Part shown: piece by piece, positions 27,913 through 35,341 of the stretch
Position numbering within the stretch: the first letter of the stretch is position 1
Layout: each line of letters starts with the position of its first letter
NCBI RefSeq assembly: GCF_050859505.1
Contig: NZ_CP193934.1
Coordinates: 3,534,001-3,598,000, forward strand
From: Marinirhabdus sp050859505
GTDB taxonomy: Bacteria > Bacteroidota > Bacteroidia > Flavobacteriales > Flavobacteriaceae
Reading direction: 5' to 3'
DNA length: 64,000 bases
Made by a program: the position numbers and the translations under genes
Notes under the pieces: model-generated
What the model was told of the DNA's origin: nothing
Seen by the model: only the letters and a program-made list of their open reading frames with translations
Databases searched by the model: none

Positions 27913-28722
27913 TTAGTTATTTATATTCCCTTTTCCAGGTTTTGACACTTTTCCATTATTTGCTGAACCTGAAGTACTCTCCCCTATTTTACCATCTGCT
28001 TCTACACTTATGTCAAAACTAGTAGCCCAAGCGGTGGAACGATTTTTAACTTCAATTTTTAAAGAATTATTAGTATCGTATATTTTTTCGAATAAGGTTG
28101 GTCCTTTCCAAGCGCTTACCGTTCCAGTATCTAAATCCCTCCATTGTCCATTTACATTTTCCCAAATTCTTATGGACGCTTCCGCACGTCCTTTATTTGT
28201 AAAAATTCTCACTTTAGTCCTGTTTGTACAAGATGGCTTGGTTATATACGTTTCTTTTGTTTGACCGATAGCCAAATTTGGTGATTTATTTGCATCTGGT
28301 TCCAGCAAATCTGCTGTTCTTCCCATAACAGTAACTTTGTAACTTATAGTTCGCATGGCACTGGAATTATTAACAAGACGCATAGAGATTCTCTTTCCTT
28401 TTACGTTATCTATAGTTACAGTTTTTGTACTATTTGCTTCTCCATAATCAAAAGAAATAAGCTCGGTAGAATTTGTAGTACAGCTATCACATTTATATGT
28501 AATTTCAAGATGCCCGTTGGCTTGCCCACCCGTTTTTTCGAATAGAATATCTACTTTTTTTGAAGTTGCATTAAAAGCCATCGTTGCTGGCCCTACTGAA
28601 TGTACAGTTCCTTCTCTATTAAAAATATCAGTTTTGCATAATTGCGCTTGTACAGTTGTACTTGTCATAGCGATAATTAATGCTACAATGATACATGTTG
28701 ATGTTCTAGAATTTGTTTTCAT
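27913..28722 (-). CDS. Secreted protein of unknown function
   Basis: The 269-residue protein has a signal peptide (STCIIVALIIAMTSTTVQAQ) and a beta-rich mature chain with a possible two-repeat layout: NREGTVHSVGPATMAF...NGHLEITYKC and KPSCTNRTKVRIFTNKGRAEASIRIWENV. A Cys pair (KCDSC) is at about residues 78-81. The tail after about 250 is Gly/Ser/Asn/Lys-rich, and there is no T9SS sorting domain. I do not recognise the family. It is probably extracellular or periplasmic. With the lipoprotein gene downstream it lies between the intact thioredoxin/MsrA-like gene and a relic of that gene. Confidence 0.6.
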   Translation of the reverse strand: MKTNSRTSTCIIVALIIAMTSTTVQAQLCKTDIFNREGTVHSVGPATMAFNATSKKVDILFEKTGGQANGHLEITYKCDSCTTNSTELISFDYGEANSTKTVTIDNVKGKRISMRLVNNSSAMRTISYKVTVMGRTADLLEPDANKSPNLAIGQTKETYITKPSCTNRTKVRIFTNKGRAEASIRIWENVNGQWRDLDTGTVSAWKGPTLFEKIYDTNNSLKIEVKNRSTAWATSFDISVEADGKIGESTSGSANNGKVSKPGKGNINN

Positions 28723-28862
28723 AAGTATATTAAATTAAAGTTTTTACGTAAATACAAACAGTTTGGTTGCTGTTTAAATTCAATTGCAAGCTACTAACAC
28801 TTAATCATTTTACCCTCTATCTTTTCACGTATCAAGCTAAAATGTATGAATTCCTGTAGTAG

Positions 28863-29027
28863 GTATATGTAGCTAAAAGCGCCTTAGGTAACCGAAGCGC
28901 TGCCGAAATGTACTTAAGTCCATCACAAAAAAATTGGCTGGACAACCTTAACCAAATTGGTAAAAAGGTGCGTTTTGATAAAGATTTTGAAACCAATTGG
29001 AATGTATTGGCGAGTAGCGTAGAGTAA
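28863..29027 (+). pseudogene. Relic of the C-terminus of a thioredoxin/MsrA-like gene
   Basis: This open stretch of about 54 codons ends with TAA at 29025-29027 and is closed upstream by TAG at 28860. It has no start codon of its own near the beginning. Its translation runs KSALGNRSAAEMYLSPSQ... and ends ...FDKDFETNWNVLASSVE. The last 47 residues of the intact gene at 26085-27053 read NSALGNRKSAEQYLSPRQ... and end ...FNKDFLVSWNSMSSL. The two line up over their whole length. It is the 3' remnant of a former tandem copy. The rest of the 28723-29121 gap shows nothing else I can support. Confidence 0.85.
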
Positions 29028-29121
29028 GAATTTGTAGAAGAACTTTTAATCCATAATCAGTCTTGTGATTTCGCTAATTTTCCAATTCTGGTCACGTAAA
29101 ATCTTCTTGGTTTACCTTTTG

Positions 29122-29853
29122 TTATTTTTTTATTTCGGAATCAACTTCGATTAAAATAAGTTCTATTTGCTCCTTTATGCCTCCAAAAAATCTGGGTCCA
29201 TTTGCTGCTTTAATTGTCAAATAGTAATCTAAAAGTTCATTTTCAAACTCAATCAAATTGAACATTTTTTTATTGGTCAACGTATCAGAAATTGATTCGT
29301 ATTCAAACGTAAGACCTCTATGCTGTAAAACTTTTCTTACACTACCATTTTTATTAAATTGGCTTTGCAATTCATCTTTTATAGCATTTGTAGAATTTGC
29401 TTGTAATGCCAAGAAGTCTAAGGTACTTTCAAAAGAAGCAAGATGTTGTCTTAATTGTTCATTTTGAATTAAATTTAGATTCCCAGAACTAATAATATCG
29501 GTTAGCACACCGTTTGAGGGAATATAAGTTGCTTCGCCTCCAAAAATTGAATAAATTATATCTGAAACAGCCTTGTCACTAATGGTCTCGCGAACATTCG
29601 CGTCAAATAACGCAAGTATTTTCTCTACGGCTTGTATCCGCTCCGTATTTTCTTTAATACATTCTTTGATTTTTTTTAGATTTGTTTCAAACTCCGTTTG
29701 AAGAGACATTAGATACACTTGTTCTGTGCTACGTAATTGCTTGTTAGTACTCCAATTATTAATACTTAAAGCAATTAAAATTCCAATAACCACAAGTACA
29801 ATTTCTCCAATGGCATACGGCAGATACTTTGATAGCTTATTTTCAGTGATCAA
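29122..29853 (-). CDS. DUF6090 family membrane protein, N-terminus frameshifted
   Basis: As read, this is 243 residues from a TTG codon and begins ITENKLSKYLPYAIGEIVLV. The four paralogues nearby all begin about 11-14 residues earlier with MIKFF(R/K).IR. The DNA upstream encodes exactly that start (ATG at 29885-29887 on the minus strand), but a run of seven T gives ATG ATT AAA TTT TTT TAG. With six T it would read MIKFFRHIRKRLITENK, joining this frame and giving 254 residues. The membrane helix (about residues 14-32) and the coiled, charged C-terminal domain remain intact. It may be a pseudogene, a sequencing error, or phase-variable. Confidence 0.75.
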   Translation of the reverse strand: MITENKLSKYLPYAIGEIVLVVIGILIALSINNWSTNKQLRSTEQVYLMSLQTEFETNLKKIKECIKENTERIQAVEKILALFDANVRETISDKAVSDIIYSIFGGEATYIPSNGVLTDIISSGNLNLIQNEQLRQHLASFESTLDFLALQANSTNAIKDELQSQFNKNGSVRKVLQHRGLTFEYESISDTLTNKKMFNLIEFENELLDYYLTIKAANGPRFFGGIKEQIELILIEVDSEIKK

Positions 29854-29925
29854 TCGTTTTCGGATGTGTCTAAAAAAATTTAATCATAGTATTATTAATT
29901 TGGCTGTCGTTATTTTTTAAAAATT

Positions 29926-30651
29926 CTATTTTCTAGCCATCAGCTCAATATCAATGTGTTCAATTAATGCTACAATAGCTATGATTGTTGTTTTATACAT
30001 TCTTAAACCAACTTCTCTTTGAGCAATAATTTTTCCTACTATATTACTGAATTCAACCTGATCTTTTAAATTTTCAAAATCATTCGGGCGAGCAGATTGT
30101 TCGGAATTTTTACTCCTAATATGTTTTATAAGAAATATATTAGCATTGTCTACAATTCCCCATTCTCCTTTATCATAGTCGTTGTGTAGCAGGACGAATT
30201 CAAATTCGTACATGGTTACAATTTTATTTCTAAGAGGTTTATTGGATACAACGTCCAACCCTTTTGTTTTTAATGTAGTATACGCGGTTGTAATAGGATA
30301 CGGACTTTGCCATTGTCCAAATAGTCCAAATGCAATATCCAATTCAGTATCATAAGGTAAATCTTCTTCTATGTAATGTTCTATTTTCCGTAACTGAATA
30401 ATGTTATTTGTATTTAAAAGGGTGTCATTTTTAAAGTTGTGTAGTGTGACTTCCAAATTTGATTTTACTTCAAGTAAAAGACTTACTTCTTCACGTTGAA
30501 GCTTCCGATTTTCGTTCCAGTTATTTATGGAGAGTGCAATCAAAATTCCAATTACAACTAGGACAATCTCGCCAATAGCATATAAAAGGTATTTTGAAAA
30601 TTTGTTTTCGATGATCATTCGCTCTCTAATTTTTCTGAAGAATTTTATCAT
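29926..30651 (-). CDS. DUF6090 family membrane protein
   Basis: The 241-residue protein has the family N-terminus MIKFFRKIRERM, then KFSKYLLYAIGEIVLVVIG and one membrane helix at about residues 22-43 ending in ALSINNWNE. The following ~200 residues are helical and variable. The function of DUF6090 is not known. The gene starts 10 nt after the YfcC-type transporter stop on the same strand and is followed after 38 nt by the frameshifted paralogue's ATG position. These distances suggest one operon. Confidence 0.85.
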   Translation of the reverse strand: MIKFFRKIRERMIIENKFSKYLLYAIGEIVLVVIGILIALSINNWNENRKLQREEVSLLLEVKSNLEVTLHNFKNDTLLNTNNIIQLRKIEHYIEEDLPYDTELDIAFGLFGQWQSPYPITTAYTTLKTKGLDVVSNKPLRNKIVTMYEFEFVLLHNDYDKGEWGIVDNANIFLIKHIRSKNSEQSARPNDFENLKDQVEFSNIVGKIIAQREVGLRMYKTTIIAIVALIEHIDIELMARK

Positions 30652-30661
30652 ATAGTACTCA

Positions 30662-32185
30662 TTAATAAACTGATATGGTTAAAAAGACTATGATCACTAC
30701 TGCGAGTATGGCTAGTAAAGGCCATATAAATTTTAAAAAACGGCCGTACCCTATTTGCGCAACGCCCAAGAAAGCAAGTATGAGTCCAGTAGGATTAATT
30801 AAATTAAACAGGCCGTGCCCAAACTGATAGGCATTTACAATCACTTCTCTGCCCACACCCACCGTATCTGCCAGTGGAGCTATAATAGGCACTGTAAGTA
30901 CCGCTGTACCAGAAGTAGACGACACAAAAAACGAAATAACATTATAAATCACGAACAAGGCATTTATAAAAACTCCTTTTTGCATCCCCTCTGTAAAACT
31001 TCCGGCCTGGTACAAAATGGTGTCACTTATTAAACCGTCACTCATAAGTATCGATATTCCCCTGGCAAGCCCTATAATAAAAGCAACACCCAATAGTGCG
31101 CCAGCTCCTTTCATAAAGGCATTTATAAAGACTAATTCTTTCATTTTTGCCATAAAGCCTATAACGATGGCACCAAAAAAGAAAACCGTCGTCATTTCTA
31201 CAAACCACCAGTCAAAGGCGATAACTCCCCATACCATTACGACAAAGCAAAGTATAAAGACCAATAAAATTAATCTGAGTCTGCTGGTAAGTGCAGGAAC
31301 TTTAACATCGGGGTGAATACTAAATAACTCTTCAATCTGAGTTTTCTGATCATAAATCACCGATTTGTTAGGATCTGCTTTCACCTTTTTTGCATATCGC
31401 AGGATGAAAATGATTGTGATTGCCACACAAATTACGAACATGGCAACGCGTCCATAAAGACCCGTGGTCCAAACAATCCCTGCAGCGTCCGAGGCAATTA
31501 TGGTAGAAAATGGGTTTGTGGTAGATGCCATGACTCCCACTTGAGAGCCTAGAAATACACAGGCTATGGCAACGAGGGCATCATACTTTGCCGCCAAAAA
31601 AACAGGAATGAGAATGGGTAAAAAAGCAATGGTTTCTTCGCCAAAGCCAAAGGTAGTACCTCCTAAAGCAATTAAAATTGTTGTGCTAATAATTAAAATA
31701 TACTCTCGCCCTTTTAAAAATTCTGAAAGCCACTGAATACCTGCGCTAAAAGCCCCGGATTTCTCTACAATACCCACAACACCGCCTATAATGAGTACTA
31801 AAAAAATGATGTCGGCAGTTTCAATAATTCCTTTAATGGGTGCTTGTACAAACTCGAAAAACCCCTGCGGCTCAGGCTCTAAATCTTGATACGTATCTGG
31901 TATGCTAATGGGTTTGTAAATGGCTCCCGAAGTAAAACGCTCCAACGGAATTTGAATATTGAGTGTTTCTAGCGTTTCTAGTGTTGCTGGAAGTTTTTCC
32001 ACCTTGTCACTTGATGTTTTTATAAAAACATTTTCCGACGTGTCATAGGTTAAAGACGCGTATTGACCCGCTGGAACTACCCAGGTAAGCAACGCAACAA
32101 GAGCCGCTATAATCAAAAGAATCGCCTGTGCTGAAGGAAAAGAGATTGATTTCTTTTTCGGTTTTTTTGTTTCGTTTTGTTTCAT
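30662..32185 (-). CDS. YfcC family transporter (basic amino acid antiporter-like / DcuC-type fold)
   Basis: The 507-residue inner-membrane transporter has about 12 membrane segments. The first (about residues 16-37) is followed by AGQY, and a long extracytoplasmic loop precedes the second. Recognisable segments are GGTTFGFGEETIAFLPILIP at about 174, GVMASTTNPFSTI at about 214, and FVSSTSGTAVLTVPIIAPLAD at about 418, typical of the YfcC/ArcD-like ion transporter superfamily. The substrate may be amino acids or dicarboxylates; it cannot be fixed from sequence. It is embedded in a run of DUF6090 genes with 10-31 nt spacing. Confidence 0.82.
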   Translation of the reverse strand: MKQNETKKPKKKSISFPSAQAILLIIAALVALLTWVVPAGQYASLTYDTSENVFIKTSSDKVEKLPATLETLETLNIQIPLERFTSGAIYKPISIPDTYQDLEPEPQGFFEFVQAPIKGIIETADIIFLVLIIGGVVGIVEKSGAFSAGIQWLSEFLKGREYILIISTTILIALGGTTFGFGEETIAFLPILIPVFLAAKYDALVAIACVFLGSQVGVMASTTNPFSTIIASDAAGIVWTTGLYGRVAMFVICVAITIIFILRYAKKVKADPNKSVIYDQKTQIEELFSIHPDVKVPALTSRLRLILLVFILCFVVMVWGVIAFDWWFVEMTTVFFFGAIVIGFMAKMKELVFINAFMKGAGALLGVAFIIGLARGISILMSDGLISDTILYQAGSFTEGMQKGVFINALFVIYNVISFFVSSTSGTAVLTVPIIAPLADTVGVGREVIVNAYQFGHGLFNLINPTGLILAFLGVAQIGYGRFLKFIWPLLAILAVVIIVFLTISVY

Positions 32186-32216
32186 GAGGTTGTTATGAGT
32201 TCTTTAAAAAATTTGA

Positions 32217-32984
32217 TTATTGGTCAATATTGCTTTCAATTAATGTTAAGGTGTTTTGTAAAAATTCCATGATCGATTCCTCATTTGTAGTCACAAAGGA
32301 CTGATTCATATAATAATCGAACAAAAAACCATCTATTTCGAGACTCGTTAAAAACTCAACATAATTAGACTTTGGTACTTGTATTGGTTTAATTACTATA
32401 GCTCTTATATAATCTTTTCTATCCATAAAAACATCCTGATTTCTTGTGGGCAATACCTTATTCACGTGAGTAGGAGCATACTTAATCCAATAATCCCTTC
32501 TAATAATAACATCTTCTTTGTAATCCTCTAATTCGCCTGTCCATTGATTTAATGCATATCGTAATTTTGAGTCTCTAATAAGCTCTAGATTTCCAGAGGA
32601 ACTAAGGTCATTAACAACACCTAATCGAGCATCAAAAGTGGCAAAATTGAAGGTTTGACCTAATAAACTATCGACGATCCTTGTTTCAAAATCTCTGGTA
32701 GCATCGAAATTTAAAAGTGTTTTTACTGCATTTATGCTGCTCAAATTTACTTGATGATCAAATGAAATCTCATTAATATTTTGTTTGAACTCTTCTTGCA
32801 GGCTTAGTAAAATTTGCTGCTCTTTGGCAATATCTTTTTGTGTTGTATTCCAGTTATTAATTTGAAGCGCCAGAAGAATCCCAATCATCACAAGTACAAT
32901 TTCGCCAATAGCGTAGAGCAGGTATTTACTAAACTTATTATCAGTTACTAGTCTTTGACGGATATGTCTGAAGAATTTAATCAT
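32217..32984 (-). CDS. DUF6090 family membrane protein
   Basis: The 255-residue protein has the conserved start MIKFFRHIRQRLVTDNKFSKYLL and one membrane segment at about residues 22-44 (YAIGEIVLVMIGILLALQINNWN). The C-terminal part is helical, with a segment resembling its paralogues near LGVVNDLSSSGNLELI and LRYALNQW. The motif SSGNL(E/N)LI is shared with the frameshifted copy at 29.1 kb, suggesting a close pair. It lies 31 nt upstream of the transporter start. Function unknown. Confidence 0.85.
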   Translation of the reverse strand: MIKFFRHIRQRLVTDNKFSKYLLYAIGEIVLVMIGILLALQINNWNTTQKDIAKEQQILLSLQEEFKQNINEISFDHQVNLSSINAVKTLLNFDATRDFETRIVDSLLGQTFNFATFDARLGVVNDLSSSGNLELIRDSKLRYALNQWTGELEDYKEDVIIRRDYWIKYAPTHVNKVLPTRNQDVFMDRKDYIRAIVIKPIQVPKSNYVEFLTSLEIDGFLFDYYMNQSFVTTNEESIMEFLQNTLTLIESNIDQ

Positions 32985-33030
32985 TTGAATCGTATTTTAT
33001 AACTACGTCACATTTCAGAATTCACTAATT

Positions 33031-33780
33031 TTATTTTTCTAATTCTTTCTCTACCCGCTCTTTAATTATTTTGAAATCTATAATAGAACTTTCTAGCGAT
33101 AAAGATTCATTTGTTAAGGATTCAAGTTTAAATGTAATAATATTCCATAATTCAAGATTAGTAAGCAACGCTTCATAATTAGAAGAAGGGCCACCCTGAA
33201 TCAAACTTTTTCTATAATTGGGTAAGGCAACTTCACTATAATTTATATGTTTAATAAAGAAAGGTTCTATGGTATTTACATATTGTGTTTCGTTATAATC
33301 TTGTTGTATTTCAGCACGGCGGAGTAACCTTGAGAGATATTCAAAATCCATTTTTAGGGTATCATTCTTCATTTTAGATAAATGATTTTGATTGATAAAT
33401 TCTTTTAATATGGGAAAATGGTATTCCACATCCCAAAAGGTTGCAGTAGCTCCTAAGAGGTTTTTAAATACAGGTATAGAATCTGTGTTTTTAGATTCCA
33501 TTATTTTTAGAGCACTTTTGTTTTTATAGATTAATGAGTCTATATCAACTTTTATCCACATTGCTGCTTCAGTTTCCTCATCTAACTCAACAATAATGCG
33601 TTTGTAATAATTTGTTCTATTAGTTTCATCAACTCTATTTGTATTCCAGTTATTGATTTGTAACGCTATTACTATACCAACTACAACTAATAAAATTTCG
33701 CCAATGGCGTATTTTAAATACCTGCCTGTTTTATTTTTTTCCATAAGGTCGTATCGTATTCTTCGGAAGAATTTAATCAT
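33031..33780 (-). CDS. DUF6090 family membrane protein
   Basis: The 249-residue protein has MIKFFRRIRYDLMEKNKTGRYLK and one membrane helix at about residues 25-43 (AIGEILLVVVGIVIALQINNWN). It is the most divergent of the five; it has KTGRYLK where the others have K(F/L)SKYL. This variant is common among DUF6090 proteins elsewhere. The C-terminal domain is charged and probably coiled. The gap to the preceding paralogue is 3 nt. Confidence 0.85.
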   Translation of the reverse strand: MIKFFRRIRYDLMEKNKTGRYLKYAIGEILLVVVGIVIALQINNWNTNRVDETNRTNYYKRIIVELDEETEAAMWIKVDIDSLIYKNKSALKIMESKNTDSIPVFKNLLGATATFWDVEYHFPILKEFINQNHLSKMKNDTLKMDFEYLSRLLRRAEIQQDYNETQYVNTIEPFFIKHINYSEVALPNYRKSLIQGGPSSNYEALLTNLELWNIITFKLESLTNESLSLESSIIDFKIIKERVEKELEK

Positions 33781-33783
33781 TGG

Positions 33784-34491
33784 TTAGTCTTTCGTTATTT
33801 GATTTAATTCAATCACTAATTGCTCCGCTTTTTTTTGAGTACTTTTCATAAGCTCATTAAGATCTTTTCTATAATTGCTACTCATTATAAAGAGATTATA
33901 TACTTCATCTCTAGCTAAGACGGTGTTCACTTCAGCATTAAAATTTTCATCATTATTTGTTGTAGGATGTTTAGGTAATTCATTTACAATAAACTCTTCG
34001 ATTTTTATGGTGATATTATCTGAATCTTTAACTCGTGCATTTAAACGTATATAGTCATACTCGTAATAGGTTGTTAATTTGCTTAAAGTAACTTCATCCA
34101 ATAAGTCTATTTGATTTGTTGAAGTAATCGATTTGTACTTAGAATTATTAGGATAAAGTTTATAGCGTTCATCTATAAGACTTATAAAATCGCTGGAATT
34201 TTCTATCGCTCCACTTTGTAAAAAATTATTTATAAAATCAATCGATTTTTGATTTCTAATACCATCGACTTTAAAATGGTGAATATCTTTTTCTAAGTCC
34301 AAAATAAGGTATTCGATGATTTTTAGTTTTGAATTATGGTCCTTTCTTAATTCATTTTGATTGTTGATTTGTAGCGCTATCAAAATCCCAATCACCACAA
34401 GAATTATTTCGCCAAGAGCATACAAAAGGTATTTGCTAAATTTATTCTCAACAACAAGGCGTTGCCTGATCTTACGGAAGAATTTAATCAT
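33784..34491 (-). CDS. DUF6090 family membrane protein, first gene of the array
   Basis: The 235-residue protein has MIKFFRKIRQRLVVENKFSKYLL and one membrane segment at about residues 22-43. The rest is helical and charged, with ITSTNQIDLLDEVTLSKL matching the region that reads TTLKTKGLDVVSNKPLRNKI in a paralogue. It is the promoter-proximal gene of a six-gene minus-strand run. An ATTTCC-N8-GGAAAT palindrome lies just upstream of its start. Confidence 0.85.
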   Translation of the reverse strand: MIKFFRKIRQRLVVENKFSKYLLYALGEIILVVIGILIALQINNQNELRKDHNSKLKIIEYLILDLEKDIHHFKVDGIRNQKSIDFINNFLQSGAIENSSDFISLIDERYKLYPNNSKYKSITSTNQIDLLDEVTLSKLTTYYEYDYIRLNARVKDSDNITIKIEEFIVNELPKHPTTNNDENFNAEVNTVLARDEVYNLFIMSSNYRKDLNELMKSTQKKAEQLVIELNQITKD

Positions 34492-34496
34492 ATTGA

Positions 34497-34516
34497 ATTT
34501 CCCTGAAGGTGGAAAT
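34497..34516. repeat. ATTTCC-N8-GGAAAT palindrome upstream of the DUF6090 array
   Basis: ATTTCC at 34497-34502 and GGAAAT at 34511-34516 are separated by 8 nt and begin 5 nt upstream of the first DUF6090 start. The same geometry occurs at 47158-47173. The rest of the 34492-34835 gap is AT-rich, apart from the palindrome at 34758-34823. Confidence 0.45.
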
Positions 34517-34757
34517 CGGGTTGGTTAGTTGGCTTAAAGATATGATAATAAATTAAGTAGGAAATTTCGAATACGTAAGCGTAATATTTTTTTCCTATAC
34601 AACGCCCTGCTCGCAACAAAAATTAAACCCATTACCATCAATTAGTTACGCTATTGCCCACTAAATCCAATACAACGGTTCGCCTAAGTAAAAATTAAAC
34701 CAATTTATTATGCACGCATAGTAAATTTTTGTATATTTGAGTTTCTGAAAATTAGTC

Positions 34758-34823
34758 CTCGGCTCTGCTCGAACATCAATCACCTTCAAATTTCATTTGA
34801 ATGCTGTCCGAGTGAAGCCGGGG
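34758..34823. promoter_or_regulatory. Nested palindrome upstream of the MarR gene, possible operator
   Basis: A perfect 7-bp inverted repeat, TTCAAAT at 34785-34791 and ATTTGAA at 34795-34801, is centred 43 nt before the marR start. Imperfect outer arms flank it (CTCGGCTCTGCTCG and CGAGTGAAGCCGGGG). MarR-family repressors often bind such palindromes at their own promoters, so it is a candidate operator. It could equally be one more palindromic spacer of the kind seen elsewhere in this window. Confidence 0.4.
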
Positions 34824-34835
34824 AAACCACAAAGT

Positions 34836-35291
34836 ATGAAAGAAAAAACCATAGATTATATATTAAGGAGTACGTGGATGGCGGTACAAAAAATGTATAA
34901 CGAAGAAGCAGGACGCAAAGAAAGTACAATGGCCACAGGCTTTGCACTTATAAGCATAGACCCGGAAGAAGGCACTCCGTCTACAGCTTTGGGTCCAAAA
35001 ATGGGGATGGAAGCTACTTCCCTATCACGAACCCTTAAAACTATGGAAGGCAAAGGACTTATTGAGCGCAGACCCAACCCAGAAGATGGTCGTGGCGTTC
35101 TTATTCACCTAACACCATTTGGAAAAGAAATGAGAACTTTTTCAAAAGGAGTTGTACTTCAGTTTGATGATGCGGTGAAAGAAAATATCTCAGAAGAAGA
35201 ATTAAAAACATTTAACAAGGTAGCTCACACTATTATGGAGCTCATCAATAGTAAAAGAATTTACAAACCAATTCAGAATGCAGAATTATGA
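34836..35291 (+). CDS. MarR family transcriptional regulator
   Basis: From the ATG at 34836 the protein has 151 residues. A longer reading from 34797 adds 13 unlikely residues. The winged-helix domain is clear: MGMEATSLSRTLKTMEGKGLIERRPNPEDGRGVLIHLTPFGKEM holds the recognition helix and the wing. Long helices at each end form the dimer interface. It heads a cluster for fatty acid beta-oxidation, and the next gene starts 50 nt after its stop. It most likely represses those genes and responds to acyl-CoA or fatty acid; that is inference from position. Its stop codon lies inside a palindrome. Confidence 0.88.
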   Translation: MKEKTIDYILRSTWMAVQKMYNEEAGRKESTMATGFALISIDPEEGTPSTALGPKMGMEATSLSRTLKTMEGKGLIERRPNPEDGRGVLIHLTPFGKEMRTFSKGVVLQFDDAVKENISEEELKTFNKVAHTIMELINSKRIYKPIQNAEL

Positions 35292-35326
35292 ATTCAGAGT
35301 TGTTTCTGAATTCAGCATTCATAATT
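35284..35326. repeat. Palindromic spacer overlapping the marR stop codon
   Basis: A perfect 10-bp stem, TGAATTCAGA at 35289-35298 and TCTGAATTCA at 35305-35314, has a 6-nt loop and includes the marR stop TGA. AATTATGAAT at 35284-35293 can instead pair with ATTCATAATT at 35317-35326. There is no T-tract, so it is unlikely to be a strong terminator. Confidence 0.55.
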
Positions 35327-35341
35327 CATAATTGAAAAAAC

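Noticed and set aside
27645..28022. A 125-codon plus-strand open frame overlapping the lipoprotein and secreted protein genes
   Set aside because: Most of it is antisense to two genes with clear signal peptides, and its composition is typical of an antisense shadow.
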